Below, one piece after another: positions 14,201-24,940 of a stretch of 64,000 nt of DNA. Both the position numbers and the translations under genes were made by a program. Source of the DNA: Lingula anatina (lineage: Eukaryota > Brachiopoda > Lingulata > Lingulida > Lingulidae); contig NW_019775857.1 of the NCBI RefSeq assembly GCF_001039355.2, forward strand, positions 1,580,499-1,644,498. Direction: 5' to 3'. Numbering within the stretch: position 1 is the first letter of the stretch; the number at the start of each line of letters is the position of its first letter. Below the pieces are notes generated by a model. The model saw only the letters and a program-made list of their open reading frames with translations. It had not been told where the DNA came from and did not search any database.

Positions 14201-17200
14201 GATTTTCGTTATTGAAGATTTAATGCTGGATACGATAAAATTATGTACATAACGGAATCTGAGACTTCGTACTAACATACGCTCTCTTTTGAATTTTTTC
14301 AAACTTAAATTAAAAATATGAATTAAAGTGTGTCCGTAAGTGAGTGTGTGTGCGCGCGTGCGCACACACACACACATATTAATGTGTGTGTTTATATACT
14401 CCAGGCAGAGCCATTGACCTTAACACCAAAGACCACTCCTTCGAAGTCCCCAAGCCTCTGGTCATCTCACTGCAAGAAATCGGTCAAATGATAGAACCAG
14501 TGATTACAATACTGCTGAACAATGGCTTTAACAATGGCAGTGATTATGCAGGTAACAAAATTTCATTTTAAAGAAAATAGATGGGGTATGCAGATTCATA
14601 AGACTGGGATATACAGAATCTTTGATATCATTTAAGTTAAAAAAACCAAAGGGTTTAATCGGAAGTAAACATAAAATATACAATTTGAGAACAAAACAGT
14701 TAAGATTCATAGGGCGTGGCGTCCAAATTCAGCATATTAGTGGAACCAAATTATTGCTTTCTAGTCGCACTCTGATCTACATAACTTAATAATCACTATT
14801 TTATTGCTATATTTGATTTGTTTGCTTCAAATTGTGACGTATATTCCATCACTGTATTGTGCTTTTGTTGCATTTGTCTAACCATTTTTTTCTTTTTGTC
14901 TCAGATCAACTGGAGCGGTATAAAACTTCGTTCGAAGAATCTCAACTTTTCGCAAAACTGGAGGAGAGCACAGTTGACTCCTATCTGGAAGCAATCCAGC
15001 TTCTCCAGTCGGATACCAGCTCTCTGGACCTGAAGCTGAGAAGTCACAAGGAGAACACCAAGGGGTGGACCTATCTTCACTACGTGTGCCATCTGTACAA
15101 AAACGCCACCAATATCATTCTGAAAAGACTTTTGATCAGAATTATATACAATCTCGCACTGGCTGGTATTGACGTGAACATACGAGATTCCTCTGGGGAG
15201 TCTGCGCTGATTAAGGCGTTTGAAGAGGAGGACCAAACCCTATTGTTTCATATATTAAGAATAGGTAATTACAAACATGATCATTGTGTGTTTTATTTCT
15301 AATATTTTACCTATTCTGACGTTTTGGGTAATTAACTAAGTTCAAAAACTGACCTACCATATCGCATTGCAATACAAATATACCTAAATATTTAAACGCA
15401 AAACCCCCATATCTATAGAGTTAATTATCTTTTTTAACTTATAAGTTTTGGCAGTTTTAAAATAAGCATATACGTTTCCAGCATCTGAATACACAGCGCA
15501 TAAATGTATTTCAGATATTTATAACACTTTAATCGAAAAGCTAATTGTAACTCAGCAATGGGATTTCAGGAGTTGATGGTGTAAGTTATTCCAAAAGCGA
15601 AACCGACCTGTGAAACTTTACTTTCATATTGATGTATATGGATATTAAAGCTGTCGATTATTCACCAATTTGTTCCAGGTGTTGACCCCTCTATAGCCAC
15701 CCCTGACCACCGGGCAGTGGCCATAACCAATTACAAGTACAAGGGTAAATTTGTTCTGACAGGGAGTTATAGGCGGGTCGATCAACCGGGCCTCTGGGTT
15801 GCAGGTAAGGCGCTAATGTAGGGAGGGGATCTTCAAATTATATAATTCATCTCACTCAAGCCTAGTTGAGATTTCATAAAGAAAATGTAAAATATTGTAC
15901 TTTTTTTCGTCAAATTTATCAAGGATATTTATATGGCTGATATAATCTAGACGTTTGGCTAAATATAATTTTATTCTTTAAATTCTACAGTCGAGGATCA
16001 GGACTTGGAGAGAACGCGGTGTTGGGCGGATTCATGGGCGCGTGTGAACGTGAAGAAGAATGACCGCAGTTTAAAGCATGTTGCCATGGCGCTAGAGAAC
16101 AGACAGTTGGTCAGTTTACTGGAAGAGAGCGAACACACCATGGAGTTTGTCTGTGCCGTATTTGCGTGTCACCTGGAAAGGATGAAGAAGCTTTTGGCTT
16201 TGGGCAGAGGTGAGAGAGAGTAAAACTGAACACGTGACATGTGGTGCTGAATTTTATCAATCTTCTTAAATTTTTATTTTAGATAATTAGCTTACAGCGT
16301 ATCAAGTTGTTTTCATTGAATTTATAAGGAAATTGTAAATGACACTTTCTTCCTGCGCCTATTTGCTTCTTTCTCTTAAGAAATAAATTGCTGTACTTTT
16401 TGTATGAACCATAATGGACCTTTCAAATGTAAAATTTCAAATATGCCCTACATAATTTTATACAATACCTCAATTAAAAGATTCACATTACCTTACTCAA
16501 CGGAGATATCCAGTTATCTTTTGAAACATAACATGTATGGTTGAATTCAAGCACTTCTTATCATTACAATGTAGGTTCTTTTATTCTCTAGGGAAGTGTC
16601 TTGTGAACCCCATCGACCCTTATTACATCGCTGGGTTTAAGACCGACTACAGTGTAGAGTACGTACAGAGACCTCTGATCATTCCCGCTTTGGAGATCTG
16701 TACGCCAGAAGTGATAGACTTCCTAATACAGTTTGGAGCTGATCTGGGGAAACACTATGAGGGTACTTTTATTTCTATTTTGTTTAATCTTTTTTGTCGT
16801 TTTAATGTTCATAATTGATCAAATTGTCGTTTAATAATTTCTTCATTAATCTCTTTGTGACAGCCGTAGAGTGGATATATACTGCCACTGTGTCTCGCAA
16901 AATACATTCAATTTTTAATCCTACCTTATATTGCTGTTTTAAAAATCGGGTGACAAATACATCCCAAATAATCTAGCTGAATGTTTTCGCTTGAAACAAA
17001 ATGATATATGATTCCAGCAACCGCCCCCTGTGGACCTGCGGCATTCTGGGCATTTAGAGACGACATTGACAGTCGTAACACCCTGGTTGTGGCACAGCGG
17101 GCAGACGTCACACATCTGAGGGACGAGCGAGGGGCCACCATGTTGCATCTGGCCGTCAAGCGGAAGAACAAACACCTCAAAGAAGAAATCGTCCGCGTTC

Positions 17201-19189
17201 TTCTTGAGCGGGATATTAACATTGCTGCCCGTGACATTGATGGCCTGACAGCAAGAGACTATCTAGAGAAATATGGAGTAGAAAACGCTGAATCCCTGAG
17301 AAGCATCATCGATGAGTTTGTGATATATTTTGTTACTGACGATCAGATTGAGAAAGTAGAGCAGCTAATCCTGGAGGGGTACGACCATATACTAGATATC
17401 CAAGGAGTAACGAAGAAAGGAAGAAGAATGCACACAAGGGAACTGGCCGAAATGAAGCAGTTAAAAGACATGATAAAACTACTAGATGAAATCCCTGAGT
17501 ATGAGGTGTGTTTTATTAAATAACGATCTTTTACGAGGTGTAGAACATATTTACGTGATATGTCAAAACGATTGTAGTTCCGTTTGGCTATTAGTCTATG
17601 TAAAATTTGTAACAGTTTTTGTTTTTGTTTCGAAGAATTTTATAACATGCGTACCGTGACGAGATTTGACATAAAAAAAGCCATCACCATTAAAATCAAA
17701 GATAAAGTAACCTTATCTAATGGCAATGTATTTATATCGTCAGCGAGAAATCAAAGTGATGCACTCAGCTATTGAAAACGCCGACATCAAGACTATTTCC
17801 AAGAAAGCGCAAGAAAAAAGGATAGCATGGGGTAAGTTTGAACTATTTTAATACCCAGATTTTACCAACATGGGTACATCTCGTTCGTCGTTTTCCTTTC
17901 CTCGATTTTTTGTTATAACTAACCAGATGAACCAATGATCTTGATAGTAGGTCATTGCATGAACTGAATAATACTTTATCAAATAAATCAAGGTACCAAT
18001 AGACATTAACACAAGAATCTGGTTGCTGTAGACACGATATCAAAATTCACCTCCTAGTATAACATATATGATGGTTGCAGGGACAGACAGGGGCGGTAGG
18101 TCACTAATGCATAAAGCCATTGTATACGAACAACCGAACGTTGTGGATTTCCTGTCACAGCAGTTTCCAAACATGGTTTACATGAAGGATAACGTGAGTT
18201 TTTTATCAGTCTTTGTCACTTTACAGGGGGAATAATAACAATTGCTTGAAATGCGAAGTTAAATTAGATTTTTTTCATCATTTTTTAAAGGTGAATTTAA
18301 TTTTTAGTTAATGGAAAGTCATGGCAATTGCATTTCTAAATGTAAGAAGCAGTGTCGATTTAAATATCTATTTGTCGGAGAAAAAGAACTTCACAAACGT
18401 AGTTAATTTTGTTTTGTCATCATTTTTTAAAAGATATAATCAATTAAAACATTTGGACAGAGATATTAAATTAATATTTGTGTTGTTTCAGCTACTACGC
18501 ACGCCCCTCCACTATTGTGCTAGCCTAAAAGACAAGAAGAAAACCTACGGCAAGATTTGGTCCATCCTCAGTCCTGCCGGAGGACACAACAATCTAGAAG
18601 CCGTTAGTGTCCAACTCTGTTGTCCTTGTTTTCTCGTTCAAATCTAATTTATTTCTGCCCTCTCTCTGCGAATATTTATAGTACAGAAGAAACTGTGGTC
18701 TTCAAAGTCTATGCTAGACTCTTTCAAAAATTGCATAATAGCGAACACCAAATCTCAATTTTTCGAGTTCTTTGAAAACAGTGATATGTATCTGATTGCT
18801 TCAGCTGGCTATTTTGACAATCGGTTTGAACTGAATACCGACTGTACTTTTTCTTTTCCAGAACAACCTGACAGTTCATGATTACCTTCGAGAAATGGAA
18901 AAGGAAACCCCAAAGAAAGAAAAGCCAAGAGGAAGGCAATTTTATGACTACAAGGTACTATCAACTGATTTGTCTTGTAAACGTTTCGTTTTATCATACA
19001 ATATTTCGTCAAAGCATTATGTAGTGTGGGGCTACACAGAGTGGCATGTTTATGTTTTTGAGTATATTTGATAACAATGAAACGTATTGAATATTGTTTC
19101 AGGTTCGAGATTTAGTCCAAGTTGAAAGACAAAGACAGTACTTTGACATGACCACCCTCACGCGAAGTCAAGAACAGGCAGTTTCATAA
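11216..19189 (+). CDS. Ankyrin-repeat protein with duplicated four-exon module (908 aa)
   Basis: Fifteen exons: 11216-11230, 12634-13009, 13183-13299, 13897-14112, 14405-14551, 14905-15264, 15679-15804, 15991-16209, 16592-16762, 17018-17505, 17744-17831, 18081-18193, 18492-18602, 18862-18954, 19103-19189 (TAA). Summed length is 2727 bases, exactly 909 codons. The start is the Kozak-like CAGCACCATGG, giving MAVTQ, which splices in phase 0 into the 12634 exon. ATG 12657 is in the wrong frame; a downstream in-frame ATG lies at codon 22. Ankyrin-type motifs include HGNTALHIAC (about residues 107-116), RGATMLHLAVKRKN and LRTPLHYCA. Exons 2-5 (residues 6-290) and 6-9 (291-583) are homologous. There is no signal peptide or membrane segment, and the last 60 residues are charged, so it is probably a soluble scaffold-like protein. 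I do not recognise a named family or a catalytic domain. Confidence 0.85.
12503..12520. repeat. G18 homopolymer
   Basis: Eighteen consecutive G about 110 bases before the exon 2 acceptor of the ankyrin gene. It is a candidate G-quadruplex and a likely sequencing weak spot. Confidence 0.95.
12634..14551 (+). other. Ankyrin gene module A (exons 2-5)
   Basis: Exon lengths are 376, 117, 216 and 147, with every internal intron in phase 1. The protein runs from an N-terminal helix block (TDLHRAITDGSGKSLSQALR), through LALSGLDVNARNIHGNTALH, then HLIRIG|LDPCLSN and KTLKDVCEDTG, to LLNNGFNNGSDYA. It aligns in the same order with module B. Confidence 0.85.
14905..16762 (+). other. Ankyrin gene module B (exons 6-9)
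   Basis: Exon lengths are 360, 126, 219 and 171, again with all internal introns in phase 1. Matching landmarks to module A are LALAGIDVNIRDSSGESALI, HILRIG|VDPSIAT, RSLKHVAMALENRQL and FLIQFGADLGKHYE. The shared exon borders show duplication of a whole exon block rather than convergent repeats. Confidence 0.85.
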
Positions 19190-19458
19190 AACAATGCCCA
19201 AGGAAGATACTATAAATTTAGACTTTAGAAATATGAAAGAAAACGATATATTTTAAGTCTGGATGTTATCCTGTGCATTATCTGTCTCATGAAATAGCAC
19301 TTGACCCAGGTACAACCGCAAGGGAAGAATTGCAATGTGGACTGCGGTTCAGTTTAAAATAATTCCAAAAAATATACATTTGTGCCAATTTTTAACTGTA
19401 TCTTTTCTACTTTTATCAAATCAACGTGTACAAGTTTATAAACCAGTAACTAGTTGTG

Positions 19459-19572
19459 ATGATGGTGGTAATGATGATGATATATCGTTGGACATTAATT
19501 GATCACATCGTCCAATGAAGAAGAACCATGAGAAGGGGTTGATAGACTGAATGTCTAACACTATCTGGCGTA

Positions 19573-19616
<44 letters not shown>

Positions 19617-19956
19617 CGACACAACCTTTACTAAATGCAAGGCGATGGCTGTTTGAAATCTTCTTGCAAAACTACTAAGTAAGCCCCAATGGTGATGGTG
19701 GCAATGATGATGATATATCGTTGGACTTTAATTGATCACATCGTCCAAGGAAGAAGAATCATGAGAGGGGGTTGAAAGACTGCCTGGCGTAATGCTTAGG
19801 GACCGCTGTATTCGCGCAATGAAGAAATGCCCAAAGAAGTTCTAAAAGAACTCATTTCAGTGGGTCATATATATATATATATCGACACAACCTTTACTAA
19901 ATGCAAGGCGATGACTATTTGAAATCTTCTTGTAAAACTACTAAATAAACCCAAAC
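19459..19956. repeat. Tandem duplication, unit about 233-265 bases
   Basis: GATATATCGTTGGAC, TTGATCACATCGTCCAA and AAGAAGAA.CATGAGA occur at 19459-19550 and again at 19692-19785. ATATCGACACAACCTTTACT occurs at 19614 and again at 19879. The first unit contains a (CA)20 tract at 19574-19613; in the second that position is a short TA run. Confidence 0.9.
19574..19613. repeat. (CA)n microsatellite
   Basis: About 20 AC units inside the first unit of the 233-base tandem duplication. Confidence 0.98.
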
Positions 19957-20549
19957 CAGGAATTATTTGTAAATCTTAATAAAATGATTAAAATTGCTGG
20001 TTTATCTTTATGATGAACTTTGAACAAACAACTGTTTTTAAATACTTTCTTCATGCGCAAGCTTTATACACACTCTTGTTAAGAAAGGTTGTCCCAATAT
20101 GCTTTTATTTACAAATGATCACTTCACAGGCGCGAACTGTGATAAACCGCGTATGACTTATGGTGAAAAAAAAAAGCGGGGAAGGTATCCATATTTTATA
20201 CCATTTATTCAAATTTGTAACATGTGCCTCCTCGCTGTAATTTCCATAGAGGTAAAGAAATGTCCATTAAATTAAAAAGACCACCAAATGTCACCAAATT
20301 TACAGATATTTAGCATTGGGATGTGCTCCTTAAAGGTCACGTGTCTATATAATAGCCTGTATATCTACCGCGTATTACAATTTAGGGCATTTTATGTGTG
20401 GTTTACAATGTATTTATTATGGCAGTTTAAATCTCATACGCAGAGAGAGTTGTTATCCCTTTCAGATGCGTAGTGAAAAAAAATGGGTAGAAACGATTCT
20501 TTTTGGGTTTCAATGTGTGCGTATGTCTTTCTCGCTCTTTCTCTATGTA

Positions 20550-20550
20550 C

Positions 20551-20600
<50 letters not shown>
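20550..20600. repeat. (GT)n/(GA)n microsatellite
   Basis: About seven GT units followed by about 18 GA units. It produces long low-complexity open frames on both strands that are not genes. Confidence 0.97.
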
Positions 20601-20602
<2 letters not shown>

Positions 20603-21737
20603 TGGTCCGACTCACCATCTGGATCAAATAATTTTTGAAGGATTCATCAGCATTGCGAGATAGGGTCAACGTCCTCGTCCTTATGCAATGGATGAGCTCT
20701 CAACTACCACAATCTGTAGGCCTACAGGTAGCCCCCTAAATTTTGGACCTTCAGTCCCAATTGGGTGGCCAAGGTTCATTAGTAGCACGTGGAAGCCCAT
20801 TCAGTCAGTGTGTGGTAGCAATTTAATTTAAATATTATATAAATGTTCATATAATTATATGACATCCGGATGCTCTTACAAAAAAGGGAATCAAACAAGA
20901 TATAACAATACTTTCTGTAAAATCATGCAGCTGAAGAGTTGTTCTAAAGAAAAATGTAACGTAAAAAGAGTTGGGTAATATTGAATCAGCTATAATCAAA
21001 TGGGTCAAAGGGAATCTGAGGTCAACCTTGAGGCATTTGTGTCAACTTTGATTTTATTAGGGCACTTTTTTTACAATACTTAAGATATATGAAAGATACA
21101 AATGCTGAAGGGGTGTTTCTGAATAATGCTCACCACTTGATAGATTGGCTAGTTATTAATAAAAATTATACTAATTTATTTAGATGAAGGGTTGTTCTTA
21201 AAGGTAAAGTTACAATGATTATATATTAGTGTAAGATGTTGCCAAAAATGGGTCAAATTTAAAGATTAATATCAAAATTTTCTAGCAAGGCAAAATGATT
21301 TTTGACATCTTAATTGAAGTTGGCGCTGTTGGATTTTTCTTTTTTACCCCTGAAACATGAAAAAAGTAAATAAAGATAAATAGATAGGAAAATGAATATA
21401 CATGTATAAACTAATATAAATACACATAAATATAAATGCCTGGGCGAGTTTACAGATCAATGCCAGACCGCATGAAATTTTATCACAGCCTATATGGTCT
21501 GAAAAATTAATAATTGAAAATAAAAGTTTCTGCTTGAAAGATTGGTGAGATAAAGGAATTTACTTCAGAGGCAGATTTTTTGTCCTCTCCCCCTTCGATT
21601 TCTGAAAAAAATCACACGAATATTCTCCACTTGAAATTAGAATTTTGGCTAGCTGAATCATAGTTATAAACCGTACCAAATGTTACCGTTCGCCCTCTAA
21701 AATACCAAAAATTCCCGGGGCCTTTAGCGGGCCCCAC

Positions 21738-21740
<3 letters not shown>

Positions 21741-21779
<39 letters not shown>
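21741..21779. repeat. (GT)n microsatellite
   Basis: Nineteen or more GT units, perfect. Confidence 0.98.
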
Positions 21780-21781
<2 letters not shown>

Positions 21782-22572
21782 CCTTATAACATGTTCTTAA
21801 AAAGCAGTCGCCCATCCTTAGACAGTAACACTGGGAAACAAAAATTAGGGATTTATTTGGAAAAGACACATGGGTCTGATTTACAGTGCACCTTTTTTGT
21901 ACACTTATGATGCGAGCTTGCAAACATTGCAGTTCAAGATAAACACTGTATTTACTTCTCAAATTATCGGTAAGAAAAATGCAGCTATGTGGGTCACGGA
22001 TATGTACCTTTTGCCAAATTGAAACCGAAACATTTTAAAATACATTAATTTTGGGAGTGTGCTCATGCCCAGAACACATGGACATGTCTCCTAGAGAGTA
22101 TTCGACATAACTATAAATTGCAGTTCGAGAGTAAAATATAGACTTGTAGGTGTTAGGTACCGTTGATAACAGACTGCAAGGTCCTCAGATCGTCGAATTG
22201 CTCATTCAGCAATTTATCACTTTATGAAGAGCTTGAGGTGAAATACCTAATGCCCGTTCATATATCAATACTTATCGCAACGACTTGTACTCTTATTTCT
22301 TGCAGGCAGATAAAAAGAATGCTCAAGTTATCAATAGCTGGAACAGAGTCAAATTCTTAATAGAAAACCCTCTCACCTGATGACCCTGCAATAATATGCA
22401 ATAAGTTAGATTAATGTTATCTTAAATTTATGTAGGGTGTACTAATTTCATTATCAATACACCAAAATGTAGTGATGCTTATATATGTCAAGTGTACGTA
22501 CCAAATTATGTAGATAATACGTGTAATAAGATATGATACCTCGTATATGTATTTGTTGCTATAAAGTATATA

Positions 22573-22709
22573 CAGGCCCGTAGCCAGCAATTTCAAAAGG
22601 GTTTTTTTTCTGAATAAGTGGACCTTTAACCATGAAACCTTCATGTGCCTAGATAAATTTTACCCAGATAGGACCTTTTCCTAGCAAACCCCCTCTGGCT
22701 ACGGGTCTG
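22573..22709. mobile_element. Small MITE with CAGGCCCGTAGCCAG ends
   Basis: The left end CAGGCCCGTAGCCAG and the right end CTGGCTACGGGTCTG are inverted copies with one mismatch. The length is about 137 bases and the flanks are AT alternations. Ends of this kind are common in hAT-like non-autonomous elements; that assignment is inference. Confidence 0.8.
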
Positions 22710-24065
22710 ATATATATGTATGTTCACTTGTTGATGAGTAATCTATGTTTGTCATATGATAGGCCTACTCTTTGTGATGATAGATGCTCCTATGTTTGTA
22801 TATAGACACTTTTGATAAGTATATATATGTAAAAATTAGAGTAGTTCGTATTGGAAAAATTCTCACCGTCTTCTAGGTCTTCCAGTGCTATGTATTTAAG
22901 TGAGTGAGTGTGTGTACGCGGAGTATAGATACTGTTTTTACAAGTTTTTTTGTTGTAAATATTTTTACAATATTTTTGTTGCTTGGTGTCTGTATATTTG
23001 CCAGCTTTGCTGTCTAGTTCACCTTTTTCATCATCATTTACAACATCATCATCACTACTTCCCACAGGGTGAGCTAGTAGTCTGCTACAAAATTGTTTTA
23101 TCGCTCATACTTTAATATTGTATACTATTTTAGAAGACCCTGATATCAAAGGGAACCTCACACCATATGGTATCATGTTCATCAATGCACAAAGCAATCA
23201 TTTGAAATACATCGACATCATTGCTATCACCACCATATTTGATATGAATGAAGTTACGGCATTTAGAATTTAAACATATAAGTATTTGTATATAAAGGTT
23301 CAGTTACGTTGCCGGGTATTTTCATTTGGTTTGTTTTTGCATAGGGTAAACTGCATTTAATTTATTCATTATGTATTCATCATATTCAGTACTTATGTCT
23401 GTGGATTGTATCTCCACATCTCTTCTTCAGCGTCTTTATATTGGGTAAGTTTTCCACGACCAATTAAGGCGCTTGTACAATCGTTTCATATTTACATTTC
23501 ATATTTAATAATAACCCATATCTTAAATCAAACCATGGGCATAATAAGATTTAGGTCCAAGATCAAACATAGGCCACAAAACGTGCTTTTTTTATGAAAG
23601 ATTTAATTTACGCGAAGTCCTATCCGTTTTCCGCTGGCAGTTTCTAAACAGAACAACTGAGAGTGATTTTTTATTGAGATGGCATCTGTTGGTCAGTGAT
23701 AACCCTGCTTAATAAGTGCGGTCAGTACATCATCCAAAGTGTTTATGATTATCGAGGTCATAGGTCAGTGGACATTACTATCGCAGAAAGTCAATAGTGA
23801 GAGGCGTTCTCGTTATCTGCAAAGATATACACCACGAGGACTGACCGACTAGGATTGAGTATGCACAGAGTACAACATTATACTGCAGCAGTGGTACAAA
23901 ACATTGTGTCCTTGACTGGATGTCATACTTTTAAAAGTTTTTAGCTCTTATGAGAGAGTTATTACTGAAATAAATTTGCAGAGCTGGTCGGTCAGTCATA
24001 ACCACCAAAGGGGATTTCCACCCACTATAATGTTAATCATTGTGAGTAAACTAATTGTAAATTAC

Positions 24066-24232
24066 AGGGGCGGATTTAGGCCGTCTTCTGGGTCTTCCGG
24101 AAGACGGTCAGATTTTCAAGTTTACATTGACGGGTATCTATTTTTTTCTGTCGGAAGACGGTCAAATATGGAGGTTGGATCAACAAAGATAATTTGGAAG
24201 ACTGTCAGAAAATATCTCTGGATCCGCCCCTG
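24066..24232 (+). mobile_element. MITE, CAGGGGCGGAT family, copy 1
   Basis: The left end CAGGGGCGGATTTAGG and right end GGATCCGCCCCTG are inverted. The interior contains GAAGACGGTC in both orientations. The same sequence in opposite orientation lies at 31166-31332, and its last 47 bases recur at 57767-57814. It is about 167 bases with no coding capacity. hAT-like ends are inferred. Confidence 0.85.
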
Positions 24233-24529
24233 AATTAAATGCCGTCGCAATGAGTCATGCTAATCAAAACGAAGATTATATAACAACACTGTGGTCTCAG
24301 TTTATGTATCACAAGATAAGAACAACAATGATCGACCATAGGCTGTTCTTGTTTAAAACGTCAGAATTTAATTTTTTTAAATCTGTTTAGTACGTGATGA
24401 CTGGGTAAGTATTGAGTATTGTGTTAACGCTGTCCCAGTGGAGGCTATCAACGGGTTTGAATTTGAAGTGCAATATCAGACCACAGTTGAATTGGTTTTC
24501 CTCTTACAACATACTACATACTCTGTAGA

Positions 24530-24601
24530 CCCAAGGAAGCCGAAAGAGCACAGTTGATATTAAGACGCCATTTTAATGTGGAGATTTTACGTGCCGGTAA
24601 G
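24530..24601 (+). other. Candidate 5'UTR exon of C1GALT1 copy 1
   Basis: The donor GGTAAG|GTAAGT ends at 24601 and the next acceptor is AG at 24906-24907, upstream of the ATG exon. The downstream sequence is homologous to 35342 onward in the second copy, where GTAAGA is also kept. The 5' limit is not visible. Confidence 0.45.
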
Positions 24602-24940
24602 GTAAGTCTGGTTTTCGTAAGTAGGCTAAATCTTCGTATATTAGTTTATCTCATAGTGTTAAGCCATACATAGGGCACTAATAATATCCTCACATATATT
24701 GTACGATAGGTTAAAGTACAATTTTATCATTCAATTGTGGGAGACGGGTTTGAATACAGAGCAAGACTAGATTGAAGTATTTTGACGCAGTAATGCGTTT
24801 ACTGAGCCGAGCGGGTGGCTCATTTTTTTTTAAATAAATAATATTTTGGTTAATATTCATAATCAGCTGATTCCTGTACAGTTGTAATGATGGAAATTCT
24901 ATTTCAGTCTGTATGGGACGTTCAATGCTGAAGCTCCCTA

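Larger units (their letters stand above)
19190..24907. other. Ankyrin 3'UTR and intergenic region
   Basis: AATAAA at 19978-19983 is a possible end of the ankyrin transcript. The remainder holds a 233-base tandem duplication, CA, GA and GT microsatellites, two MITEs (22573-22709, 24066-24232) and, near the end, a candidate leader exon of the first C1GALT1 gene. No other exon is recognised. Confidence 0.6.

Noticed and set aside
20394-20669. Arg/Glu- and Ser/Leu-repeat open frames on both strands
   Set aside because: Translations of GA and GT microsatellites; the same applies to 28123-28444, 29270-29812 and 61667-61945.
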